A stretch of 64,000 nt of DNA from Halobacillus halophilus (GTDB taxonomy: Bacteria > Bacillota > Bacilli > Bacillales > Halobacillaceae), in the NCBI RefSeq assembly GCF_020171985.1, contig NZ_JAIVAL010000010.1, positions 1 to 64,000 on the forward strand. The letters run 5' to 3'. Positions within the stretch are counted from its first letter, which is position 1, and each line of letters starts with the position of its first letter. The notes under the pieces are model-generated. The model did no database searches. It saw nothing but the letters and a program-made list of their open reading frames with translations, and was not told where the DNA came from. This document shows, one piece after another, positions 17,645 through 27,473 of the stretch. The position numbers were made by a program, and so were the translations under genes.

Positions 17645-18109
17645 TTGCTGATTAATATTGTATTAGGATTTATTTTTCCCTGGATCAGCGGAGTTTATCT
17701 TTACAAACGCGCCCGGGTGTTATTTTATACCGTTGTTCCAATTACTGCTTTGTTTTCTGTGACAGGTAATCAGTTAGGCGTGCAACTGGGCTTATGGCTC
17801 CTAATTCCTGATGGAAAAATTTCGTTAATCAATACCATCTTTATAGATTTTGGTTATAATCCCATCATTGCTGCATGGTTTATTTTTTTTCTTTACATGA
17901 AGCAAATCAGTCGTTGGATTATGTATTCCTTGTTTATGGTGATCTTAAATGGTCTTGAGGTTTTCGCCTTATCAATAGATAAAATCATCTACGATCATGG
18001 GTGGAACATCCCATATTCCGTAATGGCTTATGGAATAGGTCTAATCCTTATCGATTGGTATTTCTTCAAATTTAAAAAAGCCGTTACATCCTTCTCAAAC
18101 CTTTCCTGA
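17645..18109 (+). CDS. Hypothetical membrane protein
   Basis: A 154-residue protein with about five hydrophobic helices (near residues 2-20, 24-45, 75-90, 95-115 and 125-145). I do not recognise the family. The first plausible start is a TTG at 17645 preceded by AGGGGG at 8 bases. No adjacent gene on the same strand suggests a partner. It lies in the least conserved part of this otherwise syntenic block, so it may be lineage-specific. Confidence 0.55.
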   Translation: MLINIVLGFIFPWISGVYLYKRARVLFYTVVPITALFSVTGNQLGVQLGLWLLIPDGKISLINTIFIDFGYNPIIAAWFIFFLYMKQISRWIMYSLFMVILNGLEVFALSIDKIIYDHGWNIPYSVMAYGIGLILIDWYFFKFKKAVTSFSNLS

Positions 18110-18250
18110 ATCATCGTTCTAATTACTTCATTCCCCAAGTTCGCTCCCCTCCGAAGCGAAAACAAAAAGGGTGTATAACTAAATACAGCACGTACTGGGG
18201 CACATTCACCGTCCAGGTAAAGAAACTGAAATTAAACAGAGGACTTTCTA

Positions 18251-18280
18251 AAACAAAAAACCCACTAAGTAGTGGGTTTT
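18251..18280 (-). terminator. Terminator after the LacI-family gene
   Basis: On the minus strand CCCACTA/TAGTGGG with a 2-nt loop is followed by a run of T. It begins at the stop codon of the regulator gene. Confidence 0.75.
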
Positions 18281-19292
18281 AGTGTATAATTAATTCTTCT
18301 TTTCTTGTTGATCCCCTGACTACGAGTTTGTGGTCAAAAACATGACTCTTCCTGCGCACGGGATCGGGATGAAGCAACTGTTTCAGTAAGACTTCCACAG
18401 TTTTATCAGCTAACTTCTTTACAGGCTGCTCTATTGTTGTAATGGAAGGCACCATAAGAAGGGAGAGCATCTGATTGTCAAAGCCGACCACCGAAAGGTC
18501 TTCTGGAATTTTCCAATCAGAATGGGCAGCTTCATAGATAATCCCGGCCGCCACTTCATCCGAACCCGTAAATACTCCATCAATATGAGGCATTTCTTTT
18601 TTAATATAGGTGAACAAATGTCTTCCGTCCCCCACATCCATCGGCCCCTGGATCACTTGCTCCTCCGAAGAAGAAAGACCATGGTCCAGCAAAGCTTGTT
18701 CAAAGCCACGTTTTCTTTCTAATGTTAAGTGACCTTCCTGCCCTCCATGAACAAAAGCTAAGTGTTTACATCCTTGCTCAATTAAATGCTGCACTGCTTC
18801 ATAAGCCGCCTGCCTGTGGTCCATATGAATCATCGGTACAGGTTTATTTTCCATATATTCATTACATAATACAATGGGGCCATGCTCCAGGTAAGGATGT
18901 ATCAGCTCCCAATCATTTACTAAAGAAGTCATAATAATGCCATCTACTTGCTTCGTTTTTAATAACTGCAGGTAATCAAGTTCTTTCTTCTTTGAATCAT
19001 GGGTTTGACACACAATCACTTGATAGCCTGCTTTAGAAGCTTTCTGCTCCATGGACTCTATTAAATTTCCGAAGAAAGGATTCGTTATACGCGGAAGCAA
19101 TACAGCAATGGTTTCGGTGCGCTGGCTGCGCAGGCGCCGAGCGGAAGAGTTAGGAACATACCCCAGTTCGTCCATTGCATGAAGGATGCGCTGTTTTTTC
19201 TCATCTGTTACATAGGGCTGGTCATTAATGACTCTGGATACCGTCGTTCTGGATAAGCCAGCCAGCTTTGCTACATCTTCTATCGTAGCCAT
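18279..19292 (-). CDS. LacI/GalR-family transcriptional regulator
   Basis: A 337-residue regulator. The N-terminal helix-turn-helix is MATIEDVAKLAGLSRTTVSR, followed by the hinge helix NSSARRLRSQ. The periplasmic-binding-protein-like effector domain covers about residues 60-330 (IAVLLPRITNPFFGNLIES, VDGIIMTS, VVGFDNQ). No sugar operon is adjacent, so its target and effector cannot be named. A palindrome that fits the LacI/CcpA-type operator pattern lies 32 bp upstream and may mediate autoregulation. The neighbouring hem operon is unrelated in function. Confidence 0.88.
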   Translation of the reverse strand: MATIEDVAKLAGLSRTTVSRVINDQPYVTDEKKQRILHAMDELGYVPNSSARRLRSQRTETIAVLLPRITNPFFGNLIESMEQKASKAGYQVIVCQTHDSKKKELDYLQLLKTKQVDGIIMTSLVNDWELIHPYLEHGPIVLCNEYMENKPVPMIHMDHRQAAYEAVQHLIEQGCKHLAFVHGGQEGHLTLERKRGFEQALLDHGLSSSEEQVIQGPMDVGDGRHLFTYIKKEMPHIDGVFTGSDEVAAGIIYEAAHSDWKIPEDLSVVGFDNQMLSLLMVPSITTIEQPVKKLADKTVEVLLKQLLHPDPVRRKSHVFDHKLVVRGSTRKEELIIH

Positions 19293-19323
19293 TTGATCTC
19301 CCCCTGATGATGTTTACGATAAC

Positions 19324-19339
19324 TTGAAAACGTTTCCAA
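19324..19339. promoter_or_regulatory. LacI/CcpA-type operator upstream of the LacI-family gene
   Basis: TTGAAAACGTTTCCAA fits the catabolite-responsive element consensus WTGNAANCGNWNNCW at every fixed position. The site may be bound by CcpA or by the adjacent regulator itself, since LacI-family operators share this form. Confidence 0.6.
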
Positions 19340-19392
19340 TTTAAATCATACTAATCCTTCTCTTTTCTTGCAAGCCCTTTCATAACTTAAGA

Positions 19393-19420
19393 GAAAAAAA
19401 CTGCCGCCCGCGGGCAGCAG
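19393..19420 (-). terminator. Terminator of the hemEHY operon
   Basis: On the minus strand CTGCTGCCCG pairs with CGGGCGGCAG and is followed by a run of T. It lies directly past hemY. Confidence 0.85.
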
Positions 19421-19422
19421 TT

Positions 19423-20838
19423 TTAAATATGATTATCTTTTATAGAGCTAAGCACCTTTTCTACCGCTGCTTCCCCTTGGTCAATACAATCAGGAAGGCC
19501 AATTCCACGGTAGGAACCTCCTGCTAAACAAATACCAGGCAGATGCTGTTCCATTTGTTCTGTGATCTCTCTTAAGCGGTCTTTATGTCCTACCTGATAT
19601 TGAGGCATAGCATCATACCAGCGGGTCACAATGGAGAAGTCAGGCTTATCGGTAATATTCATCGTTTTATTTAAATCGTTCAAGGCGATTTCCACAATGT
19701 CTTCATCCGGCAGATTCACCACGTCCTGGTCATCCGGCTTCCCTACATAGCAACGCAGCATGACTTTTCCAGCCGGGGTCGAATGAGGCCATTTTTTATG
19801 CGTCCACGTGCAGGCCGTAATTCTGAAGCTGCTGTTCCTTGACACAACAAAGCCTGTACCGTCGATATCTTTTTTGATAGCAGACGCGTCAAAAGCCATC
19901 GCGACATTAGCTACAGAGGTAGCATTTACTTCTTTAAATGGATCCATAAAATCGAATTGAGAAAGCATACGCTGCGCCTGAAAATGAGGAACAGCCAGTA
20001 TGACAGCATCTGCTTCTTCTACAGTTCCATCACTCAGGAGTACATGATAACCTTGAGGCTTTCTTTCGATATGGTCGACTTTTGTATTCTTTCTTACAGA
20101 GCCTGGCTCAAGTTTTTCATCCACAGCATCTACCAGGGATTCAAGCCCATGCTCAAGTGTCCGGAACATGCTTGGTTTCTTTTCCCCTTTTTTTGGTTTA
20201 CTGATGGAACGCGTTTTGCGTAACCCTTTAATTAAACTTCCGTATTCCTGCTCTAAACGGTAAAAATCAGGGAAGGTGGCTTCAAGACTCAGCTTATCAA
20301 TATCCCCTGCATAAATGCCGGAAAGAAGGGGTTCGATTAAATTCTCCACCACTTGACTGCCAAGCCGCCTGCGGAAAAAGAGACCTAATCCCTGATCGCC
20401 TTCCACCTGTTTCTTAGGTTTAATTAAATCTAAGGACGCTCTTACTTTTCCCGCGGGGGTAAACAGGCCGGAAAATAAGAAAGGCCGAACTCGAGTCGGG
20501 ATCCCCATAAATGAACCACTTGGCATTTTATGAAGTTTACCATTGACCAGAATGTAAGACTGACCCGTTCCATTTGGCACAAGCTGATCGCCAAGACCGA
20601 CTTCTTCTGCCAGTCTTGCAGCGCTTTCTTTACGAGCAAGAAAAGAATCAGGTCCTCTTTCAATCGTAAAACCATCTCTCTTTTCTGTCTTAATTTTGCC
20701 TCCCAATTGATCACTTGCTTCAATCAATTGAACATCAAGAGGTAAGTTCTTCTGTTTTTGTTCTTTTTGCAGATAATAAGCTGCTGTTAATCCTGAAATG
20801 CCTCCGCCGACAACAAGTACTCGTTTTTGCTCTGTCAT
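19423..20838 (-). CDS. hemY: Coproporphyrinogen III oxidase / protoporphyrinogen oxidase (HemY, CgoX)
   Basis: A 471-residue FAD enzyme of haem synthesis. In Firmicutes it oxidises coproporphyrinogen III to coproporphyrin III. The N-terminal dinucleotide-binding fold is VLVVGGGISGLTAAYYL. SDGTVEEADAVILAVPHFQAQ and the C-terminal GICLAGGSYRGIGLPDCI complete the FAD site. The gene starts 2 bp after hemH and has a ribosome site AGAAGAG inside the hemH end, so it is the last gene of hemEHY. Confidence 0.95.
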   Translation of the reverse strand: MTEQKRVLVVGGGISGLTAAYYLQKEQKQKNLPLDVQLIEASDQLGGKIKTEKRDGFTIERGPDSFLARKESAARLAEEVGLGDQLVPNGTGQSYILVNGKLHKMPSGSFMGIPTRVRPFLFSGLFTPAGKVRASLDLIKPKKQVEGDQGLGLFFRRRLGSQVVENLIEPLLSGIYAGDIDKLSLEATFPDFYRLEQEYGSLIKGLRKTRSISKPKKGEKKPSMFRTLEHGLESLVDAVDEKLEPGSVRKNTKVDHIERKPQGYHVLLSDGTVEEADAVILAVPHFQAQRMLSQFDFMDPFKEVNATSVANVAMAFDASAIKKDIDGTGFVVSRNSSFRITACTWTHKKWPHSTPAGKVMLRCYVGKPDDQDVVNLPDEDIVEIALNDLNKTMNITDKPDFSIVTRWYDAMPQYQVGHKDRLREITEQMEQHLPGICLAGGSYRGIGLPDCIDQGEAAVEKVLSSIKDNHI

Positions 20839-20840
20839 CT

Positions 20841-21776
20841 TTATCGCTGCTCTTCTGCTTTTTCAAGTACGACACCAGCAAGCGTATGAATAAACTTATC
20901 GTTGGTGTTAGGCATTTCAGGACGGTAGTAATCTGCTCCTACTTCATCACAAACGACCTTACACTCGTAATCATTATCATACAGAACTTCCAGATGATCG
21001 GATACAAAGCCTACGGGAGCATAAATAAAGGACGTGTACCCTTTATCATGATACAGGTCTTTGGTCAGATCCTGCACATCCGGTCCAATCCAGGGATCCG
21101 GTGTATTGCCCTCACTCTGCCAACCGATTTCGTATTGAGTAATTCCAGTTGCTTCACTAATCATTTCAGCGGTTTTTTTCAGCTGGTCCGGATAAGGGTC
21201 GCCGCCTTCTAGAATCTTCATTGGAAGACTGTGAGCCGATACGATGAGGCACGTATTTTTCTTCTCTTCTTCTGCAATTTTCGAATACTCTGCGAGGATT
21301 TTTTCTTTCCAGAAGTCGATGAAGCCTGGAGCATCATACCAGCTTACTACGGAACGAATGGTGATGCCATGCTTTTCAGCTTCCTCTTGAGCCCTTCCGT
21401 TATAAGATTTAACGCTGAAGGTAGAATAATGAGGAGCAAGTACAATCGACACGGCCTCTTCAATTCCGTCTTCTTTCATCTGTTGAACGGCATCCTCGAC
21501 AAAAGGTTCGATGTGTTTAAGCCCAATGTATAATTTGAATTCAATTTCGTCCTGATTTTCATTCAAGTCATTTTTAAGAGCTTCCGCCTGGTTGTCCGTA
21601 ATTCTTGCTAAAGGAGAAATACCTCCAATGGCGTCATAACGGTCTCTAAGATCCTGAAGCATTTCATCCGTGGGCTTCCGTCCGCGTCGAATGTGTGTGT
21701 AATATCGCTCTAAATCTTCTTCCTTATATGGCGTACCATAAGCCATTACCAGCAATCCCATTTGTTTTTTACCCAT
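20841..21776 (-). CDS. hemH: Ferrochelatase (HemH, CpfC)
   Basis: A 311-residue enzyme that inserts ferrous iron into coproporphyrin III in the Gram-positive pathway. The metal-site His is in [10 protein letters not shown], followed by DPYPDQL and [18 protein letters not shown]. The C-terminal [11 protein letters not shown] is typical. The ATG at 21776 was selected because AGAGGTG lies upstream; the earlier in-frame GTG is part of that ribosome site. It lies between hemE and hemY with very short gaps. Confidence 0.95.
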   Translation of the reverse strand: MGKKQMGLLVMAYGTPYKEEDLERYYTHIRRGRKPTDEMLQDLRDRYDAIGGISPLARITDNQAEALKNDLNENQDEIEFKLYIGLKHIEPFVEDAVQQMKEDGIEEAVSIVLAPHYSTFSVKSYNGRAQEEAEKHGITIRSVVSWYDAPGFIDFWKEKILAEYSKIAEEEKKNTCLIVSAHSLPMKILEGGDPYPDQLKKTAEMISEATGITQYEIGWQSEGNTPDPWIGPDVQDLTKDLYHDKGYTSFIYAPVGFVSDHLEVLYDNDYECKVVCDEVGADYYRPEMPNTNDKFIHTLAGVVLEKAEEQR

Positions 21777-21788
21777 GATCGTCACCTC

Positions 21789-22826
21789 TTACTTAGATTT
21801 TGAATACTCATGGACCAGATTGGTCAATCGTTTCAATGTTTCCGGTTTGATATCAGGTGTGACGCCGTGTCCGAGATTAAATATGTGAGCCGGATGCTCG
21901 CGCCCTTCATCAATAATACGCTTCGTCCGCTCTTCCATCACGTCCCAATCAGCCAGGAGTAGAGACGGATCCAGATTTCCCTGCAACGGCTTTGTAATGC
22001 CATTACTTCTTGCTTCGGTAATGGACATTCTCCAATCAAGTCCCATCACATCTACAGGCAGGTCATTCCACTCAAGAGCCAGATGGCGGGCACCTACACC
22101 GAATAGAATAAGCGGTACTCCCTCGGATCGTAACTCGCTGAAGATTCTTTCCATAACTGGTTTAATATATGTGCGGTAATCCTCTACATTTAAAGCACCA
22201 ACCCACGAATCAAAGATCTGAATCGCTTTTGCGCCTGCTTTCACTTGAGCACGGACATAAGTAATTACCATATCAGCCAATTTGTCCATTAAAGCAAACC
22301 ATGTCATAGGTTCGCTGTACATTAAGGATTTGGTCTTATTATAGTTTTTGGAAGGACCACCTTCCACCATATAACTCGCCAGTGTAAATGGTGCACCACT
22401 GAAGCCAATTAAAGGAACCGTCAGCTGCTCTTTTGTGAGAAGTCTGATCGTATCCAGTACATAAGGAACATCGGATTCAGGATCAATGGTTCCCAGGTTT
22501 TCCACATCGGCTTTGGAGCGAATTGGATTGTGAATTACCGGCCCGATCCCCTTCTTAATCTCCACATCTACGCCCAGTGCGGGGAGAGGAGACATAATAT
22601 CTTTATAAAGAATGGCGGCATCGACTCCGTACTGTTCCACGGGAAGGCGGGTCACATAAGCGCAAAGTTCAGGCTCGTGTGTAATTTCAAATAACGAATA
22701 CTTCTCTTTTAATTTACGATATTCAGGCTGGGATCTTCCCGCCTGGCGCATAAACCAAACCGGTGTATGCTCCGTCTTTTCTCCTCGAAAAGCCCTTAAT
22801 ATCGTATCGTTTTCAATTTTATTCAT
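21789..22826 (-). CDS. hemE: Uroporphyrinogen decarboxylase (HemE)
   Basis: A 345-residue enzyme that decarboxylates uroporphyrinogen III to coproporphyrinogen III. The signature [17 protein letters not shown] lies near residue 20. [31 protein letters not shown] and NLGHGVTPD are the other conserved blocks. AAAGGAG precedes the start; a GTG two codons earlier is a possible alternative. It is the first gene of hemEHY, downstream of pbpF as in B. subtilis. Confidence 0.95.
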   Translation of the reverse strand: MNKIENDTILRAFRGEKTEHTPVWFMRQAGRSQPEYRKLKEKYSLFEITHEPELCAYVTRLPVEQYGVDAAILYKDIMSPLPALGVDVEIKKGIGPVIHNPIRSKADVENLGTIDPESDVPYVLDTIRLLTKEQLTVPLIGFSGAPFTLASYMVEGGPSKNYNKTKSLMYSEPMTWFALMDKLADMVITYVRAQVKAGAKAIQIFDSWVGALNVEDYRTYIKPVMERIFSELRSEGVPLILFGVGARHLALEWNDLPVDVMGLDWRMSITEARSNGITKPLQGNLDPSLLLADWDVMEERTKRIIDEGREHPAHIFNLGHGVTPDIKPETLKRLTNLVHEYSKSK

Positions 22827-22937
22827 AATCACCTAGCTCCTTTATCCACGTTCATCGTTCATCCGCTTTCCACTATAACGATATATCCCTCGTCTGTATA
22901 GAATAATGAACTAATTTTCACGAGATTGTTCGTTTTT

Positions 22938-25112
22938 TCACAGGTCCCAATTCAGGGTTACTTTATTGGACGGTTTCCCTTCTCTTCCGGTCAACGGATC
23001 AAAAGGAACGATGTAATACGTGGTCTGATCGAATATTCCAAAGGCATTCACTTTAAACTCGCCTTTTCCAGTTACTTCCCCTACTTTTACATCTTCTCCT
23101 TCTTCTTCTCTGTAAATACGGTAAACCAGACGATCGTCGTCCGCAGGTGTCCAGCTTATGGTTCCGCGGAATCTAGCAAGTCCCGATAAGCTTAATGATC
23201 CTGATGCGTCTTCGATAACAGGCATTTCAATCGGTTCCGGCAAATCTTCTACTCCCTCAGGACGTTCAAAACTTTCCTGTAAGTTCTTCTGCTCGTCGAT
23301 CTGGGATAATATTTCCTTCATCAGTCTGGTAGGATAACTGCTTCCACCCTCTAGCCGGAAATTATCACCAGCCTGATCATAGCCCATCCACAACGTTCCA
23401 ACATACTCTGGAGTATATCCTGCGAACCAGACGTCCTTGTTATCCCCTGCAGTGTGCTGCTGGGTTCCCGTTTTTCCTGCCAGTGCTTTTCGGTAATTGC
23501 CTGCACTAGCCGTGCCCTCACTGACGGCACTTTGCAGCATTTCCGTCATGTACCAGGCGGTTTGTGGACTGAATACTTCCGTTTCTTCTTCACTTTGATG
23601 TTTATGGATCACAGCCTCGGACCTATCCTTAATTTGTGTAATCGTATAGCTTTCTGTGACCTTTCCGTTTTGAGCAAAACTGCGATAAGCTTCTGTCATC
23701 TGGAGAGGGGTATATCCTTCTGAAAGTCCTCCAAGAGCAATGGCCAGCCCTTTATCTTTCGTATCAAGACCAAGCTTTTTCAAATAACCTTTTGCATAAC
23801 CAATACCCATTTGATCCAGAAGCCACACAGCAGGGACGTTTTTGGACTGGCTAAGTGCCTGATAAAGAGACACAGAGCCGGCATATTCACCGTCGTAATT
23901 TTCCGGTGTCCAATTATCCGCGAATTCCTGCTTTTCATCTGGAAGCACCGTATAAGGGGTGTACTTTTCAGTCATTAGGGCTGGTCCATAAACGGCAAGA
24001 GGTTTGATGGCAGAAGCCGGCTGATGCGAGGTTAATACACGGTTAATATCACCGTGTTTAAAATCTCTGCCTCCGACAATTGCGCGCAATGCCCCTGTTT
24101 TATGATCCATCAATGTAAATGCCCCTTGAACTTCCCCGTTCGTGCCTGGAACAAATTCCCCATTCTTCACATTTTCAGCGGCAATCCGCTGGGCAACAGG
24201 ATCCATTTCCACAATCACGCGGTATCCTCCACGCTTTAACTCGTCCCTGGAAATGTCATATTTCTCTGCAGCTTCTGCGATTACTAAATCCACGTAACTA
24301 TTCGTCCACGTTTCGCTTTCAGATTCAACTTCTTCCGCTCCCAGAGTTGCACCCTGATAGCTCTTCATATCGGCAGCCGATATACTTCCTGTGTCATGCA
24401 TGCGCGAAAGAACAAGGTTACGCCGTTCTTTCGCTTCTTCCGGGTTATCAAAAGGAGAATAGGAATTCGGAGCTTTCGGCATACCGGCAAGCAGCGCACC
24501 TTCAGCTACCGTAAGTTCTGAAGCAGGACTTTGAAAATAGTGCTCGGCAGCGGCCTCAATTCCATAAACACCCTCTCCAAAATAGATCCGGTTTAAATAG
24601 AGTTCCAAAATTTCATCTTTCGTAAAATTCCGCTCCAAATAAATAGCAGCCATAACTTCTTTCGTCTTCCTCATCCACGTTTTATCATTAGATAAAGATA
24701 TATTCTTTGCAACCTGTTGTGTAATGGTACTGGCTCCTTCAACCTTCGCCATAGCGATGATATCTTTATAAACGGCTCGAACAATCGATTTAAAATCAAT
24801 TCCTGAATGTTCATAGAAGCGGCTGTCTTCAATCGCTACAAACGCCTGCTGGACGTGCTCAGGGACATCGGATATATCGATAATCTCCCTGTTTTTCGTA
24901 TAAATCTCTTCAATAACCTCTCCATCTTTTGTTTCAACAAACGATTTTTCGTCTAATACCAGATCTTCTTCACTAACGACTAAACGTCCTCCAAACAGGA
25001 TGGTTATATACCCTAACACACCGGCCATGACCAGGATAGCAAGGATTATGCCAGCCCATCGTACACGTCTTGCTGCACGCTGAATTGGCTTAAGATAATC
25101 ATATTGTTTCAC
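22938..25112 (-). CDS. pbpF: Class A penicillin-binding protein (PbpF, PBP1A family)
   Basis: A 724-residue bifunctional cell-wall synthase. A short cytoplasmic tail and a membrane helix (about 18-42) precede the glycosyltransferase domain with EDSRFYEHSGID, GASTITQQVAKN and YLNRIYFGEGVYGIEAAA. The transpeptidase domain carries SAIK (near 366), SQSKN as the SxN motif, and KTGTQQ near 546. The last 80 residues resemble a fibronectin-III-like module (ISWTPADDDRLVYRIYREE). Placement directly upstream of hemEHY matches B. subtilis pbpF. Confidence 0.93.
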   Translation of the reverse strand: MKQYDYLKPIQRAARRVRWAGIILAILVMAGVLGYITILFGGRLVVSEEDLVLDEKSFVETKDGEVIEEIYTKNREIIDISDVPEHVQQAFVAIEDSRFYEHSGIDFKSIVRAVYKDIIAMAKVEGASTITQQVAKNISLSNDKTWMRKTKEVMAAIYLERNFTKDEILELYLNRIYFGEGVYGIEAAAEHYFQSPASELTVAEGALLAGMPKAPNSYSPFDNPEEAKERRNLVLSRMHDTGSISAADMKSYQGATLGAEEVESESETWTNSYVDLVIAEAAEKYDISRDELKRGGYRVIVEMDPVAQRIAAENVKNGEFVPGTNGEVQGAFTLMDHKTGALRAIVGGRDFKHGDINRVLTSHQPASAIKPLAVYGPALMTEKYTPYTVLPDEKQEFADNWTPENYDGEYAGSVSLYQALSQSKNVPAVWLLDQMGIGYAKGYLKKLGLDTKDKGLAIALGGLSEGYTPLQMTEAYRSFAQNGKVTESYTITQIKDRSEAVIHKHQSEEETEVFSPQTAWYMTEMLQSAVSEGTASAGNYRKALAGKTGTQQHTAGDNKDVWFAGYTPEYVGTLWMGYDQAGDNFRLEGGSSYPTRLMKEILSQIDEQKNLQESFERPEGVEDLPEPIEMPVIEDASGSLSLSGLARFRGTISWTPADDDRLVYRIYREEEGEDVKVGEVTGKGEFKVNAFGIFDQTTYYIVPFDPLTGREGKPSNKVTLNWDL

Positions 25113-25209
25113 TTTCTATGCACCCTTTCTTGTGCAATCTCTTTCAAACTTGCGGGTTCACCATTCCAATTGCTAAACTGAAATTAATGTTGGAAAGGAG
25201 ACATCCATT

Positions 25210-25713
25210 ATGAAAGTATCGATGACAAATGGCACTTTGAATTACTTAGCTAAATTAGACAAACAACACCCAGATGCTCACCTCTTATTTATGCAGGACC
25301 AGGATAAAACAGTGGCTTATTACGAAGGAGAGAATCCAATTTTTGAAGAAGGGCGCGAGTACGAAATTGTGGACTCCGTCGGCAGCCTTCAACCTAAGGG
25401 ATATGTTGTAATGAATAATATCCCTGTAGCTGACGAGGGACGTCCTGTATTCGAGGACCGTTTCAAAAATCGTGCAGGGAATGTTGAGAATAGGGAAGGC
25501 TTTCAAGCGCTCCGTATTCTGAGACCTGTCAAAGGCAATACGTACGTGGTGCTGACTCAGTGGCGCAATGCACAGGACTTTGAAGATTGGAAGAACTCCC
25601 AATCCTTCGAGCAGGCTCACAAAAATTCAGGACCAAAGCACGAGAAAAAACCTTCATTTATTGATGGAGATGCCTACATTACCAAGTATCAAATGCTTCA
25701 ATTAGAGGAATAA
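25210..25713 (+). CDS. hmoB: Haem-degrading monooxygenase (HmoB)
   Basis: A 167-residue protein of the antibiotic-biosynthesis-monooxygenase/IsdG-like superfamily, matching B. subtilis HmoB (YhgC) in length and position. The N-terminal half is a divergent ferredoxin-like fold. The C-terminal ABM domain has VVMNNIPVADEGRPVFEDRF, then NREGFQALRILRPVKGNTYVVLTQW. The family opens haem and releases iron. It is divergent from pbpF and beside the haem operon, which fits a role in haem or iron balance. AAAGGAG precedes the ATG. Confidence 0.88.
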   Translation: MKVSMTNGTLNYLAKLDKQHPDAHLLFMQDQDKTVAYYEGENPIFEEGREYEIVDSVGSLQPKGYVVMNNIPVADEGRPVFEDRFKNRAGNVENREGFQALRILRPVKGNTYVVLTQWRNAQDFEDWKNSQSFEQAHKNSGPKHEKKPSFIDGDAYITKYQMLQLEE

Positions 25714-25716
25714 ACG

Positions 25717-25748
25717 AAAAGTGAGCGGACAGTGCCGCTCACTTTTTT
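25717..25748. terminator. Shared terminator of hmoB and the thioredoxin-like gene
   Basis: GTGAGCGG (25721-25728) pairs with CCGCTCAC (25735-25742), with A and T runs outside. It serves the convergent genes on both sides. Confidence 0.85.
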
Positions 25749-26244
25749 ATTCTTCTGACTGTCCGGACTCCTCATCTAAAACTTCTTGACGGAAAAAGTT
25801 ATCAAAAGTGGTTACGGGCTGTTCGCCTGAAATCCGTGCCGTTTCTTCGCCATTCTCAAAATGAACGATGGTCGGCGTTCCTTCAATACCATATTTATCC
25901 CATTGATCTTCAAACTCAAGCAGATTCAATTTCTTCATATCAACGCCAAGCTCCTGAGTCATCGGCACAACGACAGGAGTCGTACGCTGGCAATGAACAC
26001 AGGTAGGGCTGTAAAAGTAAACGGTTGTGTCTTCACCGGATTCAATTTGTTCTTCTAATTCGTCAGGCTGAATTTGGTTTTTATAATTTTCATTATCCAG
26101 CTGATCGATTGTTGCTTGATTAAGGTTATCCTTACCATAAGGATTATCGGCTGTCTTCTGACTGTTCTGGTAGTTCACTACAAAGATCAATACAGCGATT
26201 AATACAGCCAAGCCTGTACCAAAAATGACCATTTTTTTCTTCAT
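25747..26244 (-). CDS. Membrane-anchored thioredoxin-like thiol-disulfide protein
   Basis: A 165-residue protein with an N-terminal membrane anchor (about residues 5-24) and an extracytoplasmic thioredoxin fold. The active site is CVHC near residue 83 in YFYSPTCVHCQRTTP, and the cis-Pro loop is GIEGTPTIVHF. It lies 13 bp after the DsbB-like gene, so the pair probably forms an extracytoplasmic disulfide system. It is thioredoxin-like rather than the usual BdbD/DsbA type with an inserted helical domain. The acidic C-terminus (DEESGQSEE) is unremarkable. Confidence 0.85.
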   Translation of the reverse strand: MKKKMVIFGTGLAVLIAVLIFVVNYQNSQKTADNPYGKDNLNQATIDQLDNENYKNQIQPDELEEQIESGEDTTVYFYSPTCVHCQRTTPVVVPMTQELGVDMKKLNLLEFEDQWDKYGIEGTPTIVHFENGEETARISGEQPVTTFDNFFRQEVLDEESGQSEE

Positions 26245-26257
26245 GTTAAATTCCCCT

Positions 26258-26665
26258 TTACTTCCTTACCATGGATAGATGAGTAATGAAAATAATAATA
26301 AATGCTGTTCCTGCCAGAAAAGGAATGGTAATAAAGCCAAAAACATTAATGTACTGTACGTTACATGGAACCAGTCCACAAGCATCCCCTGCACCTATTG
26401 CGGGAACTTTCTGCAATAAGTAATGATACAGGGAAACAATGGTCCCAATTCCACTAAGAATGAGCCCCGGCAGCGTCATAGCTGCATTTTTCTTAACCAG
26501 TCCAACCCCATATATAATCACAAGCGGATACATGAGGATACGCTGGTACCAGCATAGCTCACAAGGTTCATAGCCCATAAACTCTGAGAAGAATAAGCTT
26601 CCGGCTGTGGCGGTAAGCGCGGCCGCCCAAATGATAAACAATCGATTTTCATGATTCGCCTTCAT
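26258..26665 (-). CDS. bdbC: Disulfide oxidoreductase of the DsbB/BdbC family
   Basis: A 135-residue membrane protein with four hydrophobic helices. It carries the two DsbB cysteine pairs: CELC (Cys35/Cys38) in the first outer loop, and Cys-x4-Cys in DACGLVPCN in the second. WYQRILMYPL after the first pair is the quinone-proximal family motif. It reoxidises a thioredoxin-like partner, presumably the gene that follows, and passes electrons to menaquinone. The assignment to BdbC rather than BdbB is uncertain. Confidence 0.88.
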   Translation of the reverse strand: MKANHENRLFIIWAAALTATAGSLFFSEFMGYEPCELCWYQRILMYPLVIIYGVGLVKKNAAMTLPGLILSGIGTIVSLYHYLLQKVPAIGAGDACGLVPCNVQYINVFGFITIPFLAGTAFIIIFITHLSMVRK

Positions 26666-26775
26666 TCGTCATTTTCCTTTCTACCTCTCTAACTTGATAT
26701 TATACTAGGGATTGTTTCGAAAACAAAATAGTTTTGCATCTAATCTACACTTATCACAAAGTTGTCACAGAAACG

Positions 26776-26797
26776 AAAAAAGCCACACGAAGTGGCT
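26776..26797 (-). terminator. Terminator of the liaFSR operon
   Basis: On the minus strand AGCCAC/GTGGCT with a 5-nt loop is followed by six T. Confidence 0.75.
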
Positions 26798-26840
26798 CTA
26801 CATGTATCGAGAAAGTAATGGCTGTGTAAAAAACTTGGGC

Positions 26841-27473
26841 TTATGATTCCTTTTTCAAAAGACCATTGCGGTGGACATAGACGGCAGCTTGAGTACGATC
26901 CTGTACTTCTAACTTGCTGAGCACATTGCTCACGTGCGTTTTTACTGTTTTAATCCCAATGAAAAGGTGGTCACTAATCTCCTGATTAGTCATCCCTTCT
27001 CCAATACATAATAAAACTTCCCGCTCACGGTTGGTCAATTCTTCATGAGGTTTCTTATCCTGTCGGAAACGAGTCATCATCTTAGTGGCCACTTTAGGCT
27101 CAATCACGTTTTCGCCACGATATGCTTTTTTGATTGCTTCGGCAATTTCGTCAGCTGACGAAGTCTTCAGCATATAGCTGAACGCCCCGGCTTCAAGTGC
27201 CGGAAACACCTTTTCATCGTCGTAAAAGCTTGTCAGAATAATAATACGGCATTTCTCTGTTTTCATTATTTCTCTTGTAGCTTCAATTCCCGTTCCGTTT
27301 TCCATAATTAAATCCATTAACACAACGTCTGGTTTTAATTCTTTTACTAGGCTTGCTCCTGTATAACCATCTGAGGCTTCCCCCACAATCTCGAGCTCCT
27401 CTTCCGTATTCAGGTAGGCGATCACGCCTTTGCGAACCACTTCATGATCATCAACTACTACGACACGTATCAT
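26841..27473 (-). CDS. liaR: Response regulator LiaR (NarL/LuxR type)
   Basis: A 210-residue regulator. The receiver domain has acidic residues Asp8/Asp9, the phosphoacceptor Asp54 (VVLMDLIMENG) and the switch residues in IIILTSFYDDEKV. The C-terminal LuxR-type helix-turn-helix is LTNREREVLLCIGEGMTNQE and onward. The ATG overlaps the liaS stop by 4 bp. It is the output of a liaFSR (VraTSR) cell-envelope stress circuit. Confidence 0.93.
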   Translation of the reverse strand: MIRVVVVDDHEVVRKGVIAYLNTEEELEIVGEASDGYTGASLVKELKPDVVLMDLIMENGTGIEATREIMKTEKCRIIILTSFYDDEKVFPALEAGAFSYMLKTSSADEIAEAIKKAYRGENVIEPKVATKMMTRFRQDKKPHEELTNREREVLLCIGEGMTNQEISDHLFIGIKTVKTHVSNVLSKLEVQDRTQAAVYVHRNGLLKKES

